This document shows positions 1-6,253 of a DNA stretch of 12,292 nt, piece by piece. Source of the stretch: JAJFUG01 sp964473155 (lineage in GTDB: Bacteria; Gemmatimonadota; Glassbacteria; GWA2-58-10); the NCBI GenBank assembly GCA_964473155.1, contig CAYYNT010000091.1:1-12292 (forward strand), given 5' to 3'. The position numbers and the translations under genes are program-made. How positions within the stretch are numbered: the first letter of the stretch is position 1; every line of letters starts with the position of its first letter. Under the pieces are notes generated by a model. The model was not told the origin of the DNA. It saw only the letters and a list, made by a program, of their open reading frames with translations, and searched no databases.

Positions 1-59
1 ATATCACAGGAAACTTCTTCACCCCCCTGCAAGTTCCTAACCGGATATTGCTGCCCCCG

Positions 60-80
60 CCCCCCTTTGACAAAGGGGGG
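60..80. repeat. Perfect GC-rich palindrome downstream of the isomerase gene
   Basis: A run of six C, three T and G is followed by a single A and then the exact reverse complement, giving 10-bp arms. It lies 21 nt beyond the stop codon of the minus-strand isomerase gene. A transcript hairpin is plausible, with the innermost bases forming the loop. Neither side carries a T-run, so it is not a classical intrinsic terminator. Palindromes of this look (C-run, TTTG, CAAA, G-run) often occur as dispersed intergenic repeats in bacterial genomes. A role in 3'-end protection or weak termination is possible. Nothing else was recognised in the first 100 bases. Confidence 0.55.
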
Positions 81-101
81 AAAGACGCTCGTTTCCCCGG
101 C

Positions 102-1874
102 CTACTTCTCGAACGGCCCCTCGACCGGCAGGCCCCTGGAAGCCTTGTGGCTCACGCTGGCCTCAGTCTCGAAATCGCCGCAGAGGAACACTTTCATGCC
201 CAGGGCGCGGGCCATGGCCGCCTTGGCGTAGGCGACGGCGTTGGCGCTCTCCGGGTCCGGGGCGTAGCTTACCGTGATATGGTTGCTCTTGTGCTTGGCC
301 ATGAGCTGGTCGCGGCTCACGCCGTAAAGAAGGGCGTGCATCAGCGGCCACTGCTCCGTGGTGGCGTCCCAGCGTCGGCGGCTTTCCGATTTCGGCAGGT
401 CCAGCGCCGCCCCGCGCCCGATATCCAGGTGGAACCGCCCGCCGTCCAGATACACCCGGCTCCAGACAAGCTCGCCCGGCCGCGCCGTGCACCTGGTGCA
501 GATTCCGCCCTCGACGAAGAACTCATACGGCTGGCGCGTGGCCTCCATGTCGGCCCAGCCTTTTTCGGCATGGCCGGAGGGCGTGTTGCCGGAAAGCTCG
601 AAAGCCCAGAGGAAAGCCTCCACCTTCAGCTTGCCCTTGCCGGTGAACTTGGTCGAACCCTTGTACGTGTCGCCCCAGCGGACATCGTGCTGCGTGGTCT
701 CCCACAGCCGGGGCGGAAGGCTGGAGGCGCGATAGATGGCCTTGCTCATGGCCTGGTCCACGGCGCAGCCCATGTCCGCCTCGTTGGCGCACATTATCGG
801 CTCGCCCGGCATGACCCGGGCGCCGCGGTATTCCACCGGCGGACGGTCGGAGCTGTTGAGCATGGCCTCGGCCAGGTCGCTGGCCGAGGTCAGATGAGCC
901 AGGCCTAACTGGTAGGCGATCCCAAGCCCGTCCATGCGTTCCTCCGCCAGATTGCGGGTCATGGCCGCGTACATCCGCCCGCTCTCGATGACCGATTTCT
1001 CGGTTATTTCGCTGAACGGGTTCGAGCCGATTTCAAGCTTGAAACCGCGGTCCACCAGCCACTTGATGTAACCCAGGGCCTCGGCGCGCGGAATGTCCTG
1101 CATGCGGGAGTACAGATCGCTCTGGCTCAGGCGGCGGAGCTGGATTCCCAGGCCAGCCATGTCGCGCTCATCGAACGCTGCGTTGATCATCCCCATGCAG
1201 AGCGGGTCATAAAGACCGAGAATGCGCGGGCGCGCGCGGAAATCGGCCGCGGCTTCCTCGCCGGATTTCAGCGCTTGGGCATAGGCTTTATCGACCTGTC
1301 CGAACTCACGCGCGTGGGAAGTGTCGTGGGTTATCGCACCGGCGGCCAGCCATTCTTTCAGTTTCTTTACGCTGTCCTTGTCCCTGAACTCCTCGGAGCT
1401 CCAGAGCAGGCTGTGGCCTTTCTGTTCGCGGGTCCAGGCATGACGGGTCAGGCAGGCCTCCAGGCCCAGCGCCCCGACCAGCCCCGGCCACTGGCCGTCG
1501 AAATTCGAGGCCACCAGAATCGGGCCGCGATGCTCCCAGAGGTTGTAGACCACGTGGTTACTGTACTGCCAGACCGCCTCGGCCACCACTAACGGCGCGT
1601 CTTTTGGGATGCGGGCGAATATGTCGCGTCCCTGGGCCTGGGTCTCGATGAAACAGTGGCCCAACTCGGGATCGACCTCCGGGTGGGCGCGCAGGAGTTT
1701 CCAGCCCTGTCTTTCGAACGCGGCGCGCAACTGACGCTCACATTCGAGCTGGGCTTTCTGGCACGAAAGGTTGGCCGTGCGGCGCTGGTCGCCATTGGCC
1801 ACAAGAATGGCTTCCCTGGGTCCGGGAGTCAGCTTCTCCAGGCCTGAGAACGCGGAATTGTCCCATTTGAGCAT
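102..1874 (-). CDS. L-fucose/D-arabinose isomerase family protein (divergent)
   Basis: This 590-residue protein is close to the length of E. coli FucI (591). It has no signal peptide, so it is probably cytoplasmic. The central part can be aligned by eye with FucI. LAEAMLNSS (334-342) matches AEAILNSS, and CANEADM (362-368) matches the ATEND region holding metal-binding Glu337, giving candidate Glu365. KSNHI (529-533) matches the GANHG region holding His528, giving candidate His532. A second metal ligand may be Asp397 in HDVRW, but that is less certain. The N-terminal third shows no clear similarity to FucI. Known family members are Mn-dependent aldose-ketose isomerases acting on L-fucose or D-arabinose. 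The start has GGAG (1882-1885) seven nt upstream. It is the second gene of an operon, 40 nt after the GH172-type gene. The substrate is inferred only, and a non-isomerase role for this divergent branch is possible. Confidence 0.75.
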   Translation of the reverse strand: MLKWDNSAFSGLEKLTPGPREAILVANGDQRRTANLSCQKAQLECERQLRAAFERQGWKLLRAHPEVDPELGHCFIETQAQGRDIFARIPKDAPLVVAEAVWQYSNHVVYNLWEHRGPILVASNFDGQWPGLVGALGLEACLTRHAWTREQKGHSLLWSSEEFRDKDSVKKLKEWLAAGAITHDTSHAREFGQVDKAYAQALKSGEEAAADFRARPRILGLYDPLCMGMINAAFDERDMAGLGIQLRRLSQSDLYSRMQDIPRAEALGYIKWLVDRGFKLEIGSNPFSEITEKSVIESGRMYAAMTRNLAEERMDGLGIAYQLGLAHLTSASDLAEAMLNSSDRPPVEYRGARVMPGEPIMCANEADMGCAVDQAMSKAIYRASSLPPRLWETTQHDVRWGDTYKGSTKFTGKGKLKVEAFLWAFELSGNTPSGHAEKGWADMEATRQPYEFFVEGGICTRCTARPGELVWSRVYLDGGRFHLDIGRGAALDLPKSESRRRWDATTEQWPLMHALLYGVSRDQLMAKHKSNHITVSYAPDPESANAVAYAKAAMARALGMKVFLCGDFETEASVSHKASRGLPVEGPFEK

Positions 1875-1914
1875 AAACCATCTCCAAAAAAAGTTTATAT
1901 CTGCCTGTCAGTCT

Positions 1915-3117
1915 TTACTGTTCTTTTTTCTCATCACCCCAGAGCTGCGGGCCGTTGCCCATGCTTTTTCGCCAGGCGTCCCGCCAGCGCAGCATCGCAT
2001 CCACACCCGGCCTGGGAAGGGGCTTGCGCGACTCGCGGTCACCGATGGCCGGGAAAGGCTTGTGCGGCTCGCTCTGATACCAGTAGGCCACTGAGGCTAT
2101 ATCGAGAGTCAGGTCGTTGTTGTGACCGTGTTCGATTGTGGCGCGCAGAGACTTGCTGAACCGGATCGGGTCCTGGATATGAAAACGGTAGCAGTGAGAG
2201 TTCCCCAGCCAGCCGGTCTGTTCGTTGACCCGGGCCAGTCCGTAATAGGGATGTATGTAATACTCCTTGGGGCACCAGCTCATGTTGAAATAATCCTCGG
2301 TCCCGGTGCCGTGCAGGCTGGGCGGCCACTTTTCCCCGTCGATGAAGAACATGTCATCGCCCTCGCCATACCACATCGGCTGCGGGCAGGTGACGAAATA
2401 GTTGACTCCCACATACTGGCCGCTGCCGGTTGTCTCCATGAACAGGTAGTTACGGTCTCCGGTAGTGTTGACACCCTCGTCCGAGCGGACGGATCCCCAC
2501 TCGTTCTCCCCCTCAGGAGGGGCCGGAGTGATCTGGTGGTTCCACCAGGCATGGAAACGCCCCATATTGGTGTCGAGCTTCGCATGCTCCTCATAGTCTA
2601 CATAGTAATAGAATGACCGGACCTCCGTTTCGGAATCGTTCTGGATCGTGATTCGCGCTCCCTTTGAAAAAGGCATGGGGAAATAACAGACCAGCGCCTT
2701 GCCCTCCAGCGGACCGGCCGAAAGAAATGGGGTGGCATAGTTATAGAACTCGCCCCAGCCCTGGCCGAAAAAGTCTCCCAGGGGCGCCTGCACGCTCGGT
2801 TCGGTTTCCCCATCCCAGTACATCCTGAGAATCAGGTTGCGCCTGGAGAGCGGGTCATGGTGGTTAACCGTGATCCAGATATGTGTGATTATCCCCGTGC
2901 CCTGGACATTGAACAACTCGGCCGTGCTCCCGGCGGCGATTCGCAGAAAATCGGCGGTGCCGCCAGTGCGGTCGTAACTGGAGACACGCTTGCTTTTCAC
3001 GTCTGTCTTGATCCGGGCCAGGTCTTTCAGATCGCCGAAATCCTGGGCGAGAAGAACTGATGATAAAGCGATGAGCAATCCGAATGAGGCGAGCAGGAAA
3101 ACGCGGATACTTTGCAT
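1915..3117 (-). CDS. Exported DUF2961 glycoside hydrolase, GH172-type
   Basis: This 400-residue protein starts with a signal peptide: Arg5, a hydrophobic stretch at about 6-23, then VLLA before Gln25 as a likely signal peptidase I site. The rest is a DUF2961 domain. The most conserved block runs from GEGDDMFFIDGE (251-262) through PPSLHGTGTEDYF (265-277). In GH172, founded on a bifidobacterial difructose dianhydride I synthase/hydrolase and later including D-arabinan-active alpha-D-arabinofuranosidases, two glutamates of this block are catalytic. Here they would be Glu252 (acid/base) and Glu274 (nucleophile). No carbohydrate-binding module or membrane anchor is seen, so a periplasmic or secreted location is likely. 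GGAG (3124-3127) precedes the ATG by six nt. It is the first gene of an operon with the isomerase-like gene. The exact sugar (D-arabinose, fructose or another furanose) cannot be read from sequence. Confidence 0.87.
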   Translation of the reverse strand: MQSIRVFLLASFGLLIALSSVLLAQDFGDLKDLARIKTDVKSKRVSSYDRTGGTADFLRIAAGSTAELFNVQGTGIITHIWITVNHHDPLSRRNLILRMYWDGETEPSVQAPLGDFFGQGWGEFYNYATPFLSAGPLEGKALVCYFPMPFSKGARITIQNDSETEVRSFYYYVDYEEHAKLDTNMGRFHAWWNHQITPAPPEGENEWGSVRSDEGVNTTGDRNYLFMETTGSGQYVGVNYFVTCPQPMWYGEGDDMFFIDGEKWPPSLHGTGTEDYFNMSWCPKEYYIHPYYGLARVNEQTGWLGNSHCYRFHIQDPIRFSKSLRATIEHGHNNDLTLDIASVAYWYQSEPHKPFPAIGDRESRKPLPRPGVDAMLRWRDAWRKSMGNGPQLWGDEKKEQ

Positions 3118-3147
3118 CTGTCACTCCAGGCAAGGTGATGGAGGGGA

Positions 3148-3166
3148 TGAAAGACTGTCGCTTTCA
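3148..3166. promoter_or_regulatory. Inverted repeat at the start of the GH172 transcript
   Basis: TGAAAG and CTTTCA form 6-bp arms around a 7-nt centre. On the minus strand the repeat begins just after the expected transcription start (about 3167). It could be an operator for a sugar-responsive repressor or a short leader hairpin. No regulator gene is adjacent, and a repeat of this size can arise by chance. Confidence 0.3.
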
Positions 3167-3173
3167 CTAAAGT

Positions 3174-3202
3174 AAGATAGCGTGGGGGGAAAAAACAGTC
3201 AA
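3174..3202 (-). promoter_or_regulatory. Sigma70-type promoter for the GH172-isomerase operon
   Basis: On the minus strand, TTGACT (3202-3197) is followed after 17 nt by TATCTT (3179-3174). The -35 matches 5/6 and the -10 matches 4/6 of consensus. Transcription would begin near 3167, about 50 nt before the ATG at 3117. The spacer contains an A/T run and a G/C run. Confidence 0.5.
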
Positions 3203-3247
3203 CGGCTCTCAGACCGTTCCGTTCGTTTTTGCTTTGTGACGGCACAG

Positions 3248-3276
3248 TTGACAGATAAGGAGAATGGTGTTTTAAT
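3248..3276 (+). promoter_or_regulatory. Sigma70-type promoter for the MshEN-repeat gene
   Basis: A perfect TTGACA (3248-3253) is followed after 17 nt by TTTAAT (3271-3276, 5/6 match). The expected start is near 3283, leaving a leader of about 37 nt that contains the Shine-Dalgarno AAGGAGGTG (3309-3317). It is back to back with the GH172 promoter, with 45 bp between the two -35 boxes, so one regulator could act on both. Confidence 0.65.
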
Positions 3277-3319
3277 TTATCAGAATATGGAAACAGGCTG
3301 TCAATCTTAAGGAGGTGCA

Positions 3320-4228
3320 ATGAGATCCACGCTGTTCGGCCAGTTCCTGCTCGAAAGGAACATGATCGATGCCGATCAGTTGAGAGAGGCGCTGGAATAC
3401 CAGGGCCGCAACAACCGCCGGTTGGGCAACCTGGCGGTGGATAAGGGCTTTCTCACCGAGGCGGATGTCCATCGTGTAATAGAGCGCCAGTGGGTTGAGG
3501 ATAAGGAGTTCGGGGCCCTGGCGGTGGAAATGGGGTTCCTCAGCCCGAATCAGCTTGATGAGCTTCTGCGTGCGCAAAAAAGCAAGCACATTCCTCTGGG
3601 TGAGGCTTTAATTCGTATCGGTGCGCTCGATCGCGAGACGCTCAAAAAGTGTCTTGAGGAGTATTCCGATAGCCGGGACGAGATGATTGAAATGTCAACG
3701 TGCGATTACTGCGGTTCGGAAAGCACGGTGGAGATGTGTTTTTTCGGCCTGCTCGGTAAACTTCTGCCGCGAGTCACCGGCGGCAGGTTCATACCGGGAG
3801 GATTCTATCCCACTATCTCGCTGAATCCTTACGATGTGGTGATCAGCCAGCGTATTCGCGGATCCATGGAGCTTGAAGTTGCCCTGTTGCTTCCTGGAGA
3901 ACTGCTGGAGAATATGGCGTTTTCCGCGCTCAACGGAGGCGGAGGGGCGGCGATGGTCGGCAGCCGCGGAAAAAACCGGTTCGAGAGGATAATCAAGGAG
4001 ATACTGGGTATTATCGTGCGCAATTTCCTGAAACAGATGGAGCTTGGCGGTAAAGCCGCGTTCGTGAACCAGCCGCCGCGAAGGATAAGCGAGAATACGT
4101 TCCAGGCGCACCGCAGCCGGGCCAGGGAAGTTCATTGCGTCGAGGTGATTCTAATCAGCCCGCCGGCTCCAGCCGGGGATTTCCTGCAGTTCAACGCCTG
4201 CCTGCTCGATTACAGGGATAAAACTTGA
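3320..4228 (+). CDS. MshEN-repeat protein with degenerate CheX-like C-terminal domain
   Basis: This 302-residue protein has no signal peptide or membrane segment. Residues 5-28, 34-57, 63-86 and 92-115 are four 24-residue copies of the pattern x-L/F-G-x(7)-G/N-x-hydrophobic, ending in Gln (Tyr in copy 4), each separated by exactly five residues. This is the architecture of MshEN domains (two 24-residue motifs and a 5-residue spacer), which in MshE-type ATPases bind cyclic di-GMP. Only copy 2 begins with the full RLG. Residues 116-140 hold a CxxC (Cys128, Cys131) and Cys140. Residues about 170-298 look like a CheX-type phosphatase fold, but the expected E-x-x-N reads Glu227-x-x-Gly230, so phosphatase activity is unlikely. 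A very strong Shine-Dalgarno sits four nt before the ATG. A cyclic di-GMP-responsive adaptor role is inferred. The C-terminal assignment is tentative. Confidence 0.72.
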   Translation: MRSTLFGQFLLERNMIDADQLREALEYQGRNNRRLGNLAVDKGFLTEADVHRVIERQWVEDKEFGALAVEMGFLSPNQLDELLRAQKSKHIPLGEALIRIGALDRETLKKCLEEYSDSRDEMIEMSTCDYCGSESTVEMCFFGLLGKLLPRVTGGRFIPGGFYPTISLNPYDVVISQRIRGSMELEVALLLPGELLENMAFSALNGGGGAAMVGSRGKNRFERIIKEILGIIVRNFLKQMELGGKAAFVNQPPRRISENTFQAHRSRAREVHCVEVILISPPAPAGDFLQFNACLLDYRDKT

Positions 4229-4241
4229 AAGAACAGGGGAT

Positions 4242-5219
4242 TTAGAATCCGGATGGACGCCGGAAAACGAACAGAAGCGGGCGTCGTTCATCTCCCTGCC
4301 GGAGGGGCTGTCCGTTGCCATCAAGCACTACAAGCACATGGTGTCCGGTCAATCCCAGGCCTTCGCTGTTGTAGTATTCCTCCCGTTGAGTGACATAGCG
4401 GTGCTGTATGCTGTCAGCGCAGGCTTTGAAATTCGCGACAGCCAGGATGTCACCTCTTTCCGGGCCAATCTTGTAAATCTCGCTCTTTGTCCTTCCCAGC
4501 GCGTAAAGGAAGCCATCCTCTGCGCACAGGTCGTTCAGGTCCGGGCAATCCGGAACAGTAATCCTTCTTTCAAGCCTGAAGCCATTGCTGATCCGGTAGA
4601 CAAGGATCACGGACGGCCTCATTTCCTGTGCGATGAACAGGCAGTCTCCAATCCGGGCCACGCCCTCGAACGAGGTGTTCAGTCCGGTGGCAAGAAGGTC
4701 CTCCTGGCCGCCCAGCAGGGTTTCCGGGCCTGCAACCGGTTGAATGGCTCCGTCATTGAGGTCGAACTCAAGAAGAAGCCTGTCCCGTTCATCCACGGCC
4801 CAGAGCCTGCCGGTGCGGGAGGGCGCGATTCCCTCGATGTCAAATTTGCTTTCCTTGCCGGTCTTTTTCGCCAGGCCGGAATAATCGAACCCTCCCGCAG
4901 GTCCGGCGGGACTGAGTGTCACCTTGCCGCCGGTCGAGCGCAGGATGCTGTCCAGCGGGACTGAAACGAGAACCGGATTTGTCTCTGCCCAGTCAGGTGA
5001 AACCGGTCCGCGGTCATCGGCAAAATATACCACCCCGCTGGAATCCAGCGCTATTCCTGACAGATTGAACACACCCGGATATTCAAGAAAAACCGCGCGT
5101 TCAAGGCTCAGATCAAAAGAATCCGGCATGATAACCGGACAGGCCGCGAGGCAGGCGCACAAAGGCAGGTTTCTTGCCAACACTTTAAGTGAATCTAACA
5201 TTGGGGATCTTTCTTTCAT
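4242..5219 (-). CDS. Beta-propeller lipoprotein, phytase-like/SdiA-regulated type
   Basis: This protein of up to 325 residues has a lipobox, Leu24-Ala-Ala-Cys27, after a hydrophobic segment, so it is probably exported and lipid-anchored. Blade-like repeats recur: GIALDSSGVVYFADD (55-69), FDIEGIAPSRTGRLWAVDE (126-144), SFEGVARIGDCLFIAQE (183-199), LNDLCAEDGFLYALGR (228-243) and NSEGLGLTGHHVLVVLDGN (284-302). The Asp/Ser-x-EG core followed by a W/F-h-A-D/Q-E strand is typical of the 'esterase-like activity of phytase' and SdiA-regulated propeller families. Substrate and activity are unknown; phosphatase activity should not be assumed. The start could be Met1 (5219, no clear Shine-Dalgarno) or Met7 (5201, weak AAAGA upstream and a more usual signal length). 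The stop is only 13 nt from that of the convergent MshEN-repeat gene, leaving no room for a terminator between them. Confidence 0.7.
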   Translation of the reverse strand: MKERSPMLDSLKVLARNLPLCACLAACPVIMPDSFDLSLERAVFLEYPGVFNLSGIALDSSGVVYFADDRGPVSPDWAETNPVLVSVPLDSILRSTGGKVTLSPAGPAGGFDYSGLAKKTGKESKFDIEGIAPSRTGRLWAVDERDRLLLEFDLNDGAIQPVAGPETLLGGQEDLLATGLNTSFEGVARIGDCLFIAQEMRPSVILVYRISNGFRLERRITVPDCPDLNDLCAEDGFLYALGRTKSEIYKIGPERGDILAVANFKACADSIQHRYVTQREEYYNSEGLGLTGHHVLVVLDGNGQPLRQGDERRPLLFVFRRPSGF

Positions 5220-5247
5220 CAGGAGTGGATGGTTACGGCTCTCCGAT

Positions 5248-5277
5248 ACAATAGGCGGTCGATGGTCTGCGTGTCAA
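5248..5277 (-). promoter_or_regulatory. Sigma70-type promoter for the propeller lipoprotein gene
   Basis: On the minus strand, a perfect TTGACA (5277-5272) is followed after 18 nt by TATTGT (5253-5248, 4/6 match). The expected start is near 5241, about 22 nt before the Met1 codon and 40 nt before the Met7 codon, so it fits either start. Confidence 0.5.
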
Positions 5278-5372
5278 GTGAGATATTGTGAGTGGTGTAA
5301 TGCAACGGCTGGAATGCTCATCAGTCAGCCATTTCGGCGTATGCATGCCAGTCTGTGCGAGGGGTAAAAAGA

Positions 5373-5400
5373 TTGACACCCCGGATTGAAGTTGTATATT
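5373..5400 (+). promoter_or_regulatory. Strong sigma70-type promoter for the rhamnose operon
   Basis: A perfect TTGACA (5373-5378) and TATATT (5395-5400, 5/6 match) are separated by 16 nt. Transcription would begin near 5407, giving a leader of about 118 nt before rfbA. This is the best plus-strand promoter I found upstream of the rfb-vanZ-hisS-aspS series. Between it and the divergent lipoprotein promoter (5278-5372) I see nothing recognisable. Confidence 0.7.
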
Positions 5401-5470
5401 AAACAGTTATTTTAAATGATGTTAGTGGCGCGAACCGGGGTGCCTGTTTATTTGGCTTTCAGTTAATTCC

Positions 5471-5517
5471 GGTCCGCATGATCGGACCCGCCCGGTCCGG
5501 GAATCTCTTACGCGGAC
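5471..5517 (+). promoter_or_regulatory. Alternating complementary hexamers in the rfbA leader
   Basis: GGTCCG (5471-5476), CGGACC (5483-5488), GGTCCG (5494-5499) and CGGAC (5513-5517) alternate in the leader RNA. The second element can pair with the first (6-nt loop) or the third (5-nt loop), but not both. Part of the third (GTCCG, 5495-5499) can pair with the fourth, which overlaps the only GGA-like ribosome-binding sequence just upstream of the ATG at 5525. This would allow an on/off choice for translation. It could equally be a repeated protein-binding site. No known riboswitch class is recognised. Confidence 0.4.
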
Positions 5518-5524
5518 ATGACAG

Positions 5525-6253
5525 ATGAAAGGTGTGATACTTGCAGGCGGGCTTGGCACCCGGCTGTATCCTTTGACCAAGGTGACCAACAAGCATCTTC
5601 TGCCGGTCTACGACAAGCCGATGATCTACTACCCGATCCAGGCCCTGGTCAATGCCGGTGTTCGGGACATTCTGGTGGTGACAGGCGGAGGCAATGCAGG
5701 CGATTTCCTCCGTCTTCTGGGCAACGGCAAGGCTTTCGGCCTGGACAGGCTGAATTACGCCTATCAGGAGGGAGAGGGCGGCATTGCCGAGGCCCTGGGA
5801 CTGGCGCGTCATTTCTGTGAAGGCCAGAAAATTGTGGTCATCCTGGGTGACAACATCATCGAGAAAAACATCTGCGAAGCGGTTAAGGATTTTGAGCGCC
5901 AGGAGCGCGGCGGTAAGATTCTGCTGAAGGAAGTCCCCGATCCTGAGCGTTTCGGCGTGGCCGAGGTGCTTGAGGGGCGTGTGGTGGGGATCATCGAGAA
6001 ACCCAAAAATCCGCCTTCGAATATGGCTGTGGTGGGGATATATTTTTACGATCCGGCCGTTTTCGAGATAATCGGCGGGCTTAAACCCTCGGCGCGGGGC
6101 GAGCTTGAAATAACCGATGTGAACAATGCCTATCTGGAGCGCGGGGAGCTGACCTATTCGGTGCTGGATGGCTGGTGGACGGACGCCGGCACGTTCGAAT
6201 CGCTGTACCGGGCGACTAACCTGGTGGTCCAGACCGGGGCCAACAAAATCTGA
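5525..6253 (+). CDS. rfbA: Glucose-1-phosphate thymidylyltransferase, short form
   Basis: This enzyme makes dTDP-glucose and pyrophosphate from dTTP and glucose-1-phosphate, the first step to dTDP-L-rhamnose. The nucleotidyltransferase signature GGLGTR (8-13) leads into LLPVYDKPMIYYP (25-37). LGDN (108-111) carries a probable metal-binding Asp109. EKP (158-160), RGELEITDVN (191-200) and WTDAGT (218-223, probable second metal ligand Asp220) follow in the usual order. At 242 residues it is about 50 shorter than the well-studied RmlA enzymes (about 290). It lacks the C-terminal helices that help form the secondary (allosteric) dTDP-sugar site. Short forms are known in other bacteria. The Shine-Dalgarno is weak (GCGGAC, 5512-5517) and lies within the alternating-hexamer leader. 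It is the first gene of the operon, 39 nt before the epimerase-like gene. Confidence 0.95.
   Translation: MKGVILAGGLGTRLYPLTKVTNKHLLPVYDKPMIYYPIQALVNAGVRDILVVTGGGNAGDFLRLLGNGKAFGLDRLNYAYQEGEGGIAEALGLARHFCEGQKIVVILGDNIIEKNICEAVKDFERQERGGKILLKEVPDPERFGVAEVLEGRVVGIIEKPKNPPSNMAVVGIYFYDPAVFEIIGGLKPSARGELEITDVNNAYLERGELTYSVLDGWWTDAGTFESLYRATNLVVQTGANKI

Noticed and set aside
1..48. Imperfect inverted repeat (ATATC...GATAT, AACTT...AAGTT)
   Set aside because: Arms are short, with a bulge and a long C-rich loop; indistinguishable from chance.
60..80. Intrinsic terminator for the GH172-isomerase operon
   Set aside because: The stem is strong but no T-run follows it on the minus strand.
48..908. 286-codon plus-strand frame
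   Set aside because: It lies opposite the 3' part of the isomerase gene, shows no recognisable domain and has no Shine-Dalgarno. The minus-strand frame aligns with FucI.
5518..5820. ATG at 5518 as a start before rfbA
   Set aside because: It is in another frame and gives a motif-free peptide; MKGVILAGG from 5525 is the typical RfbA N-terminus.
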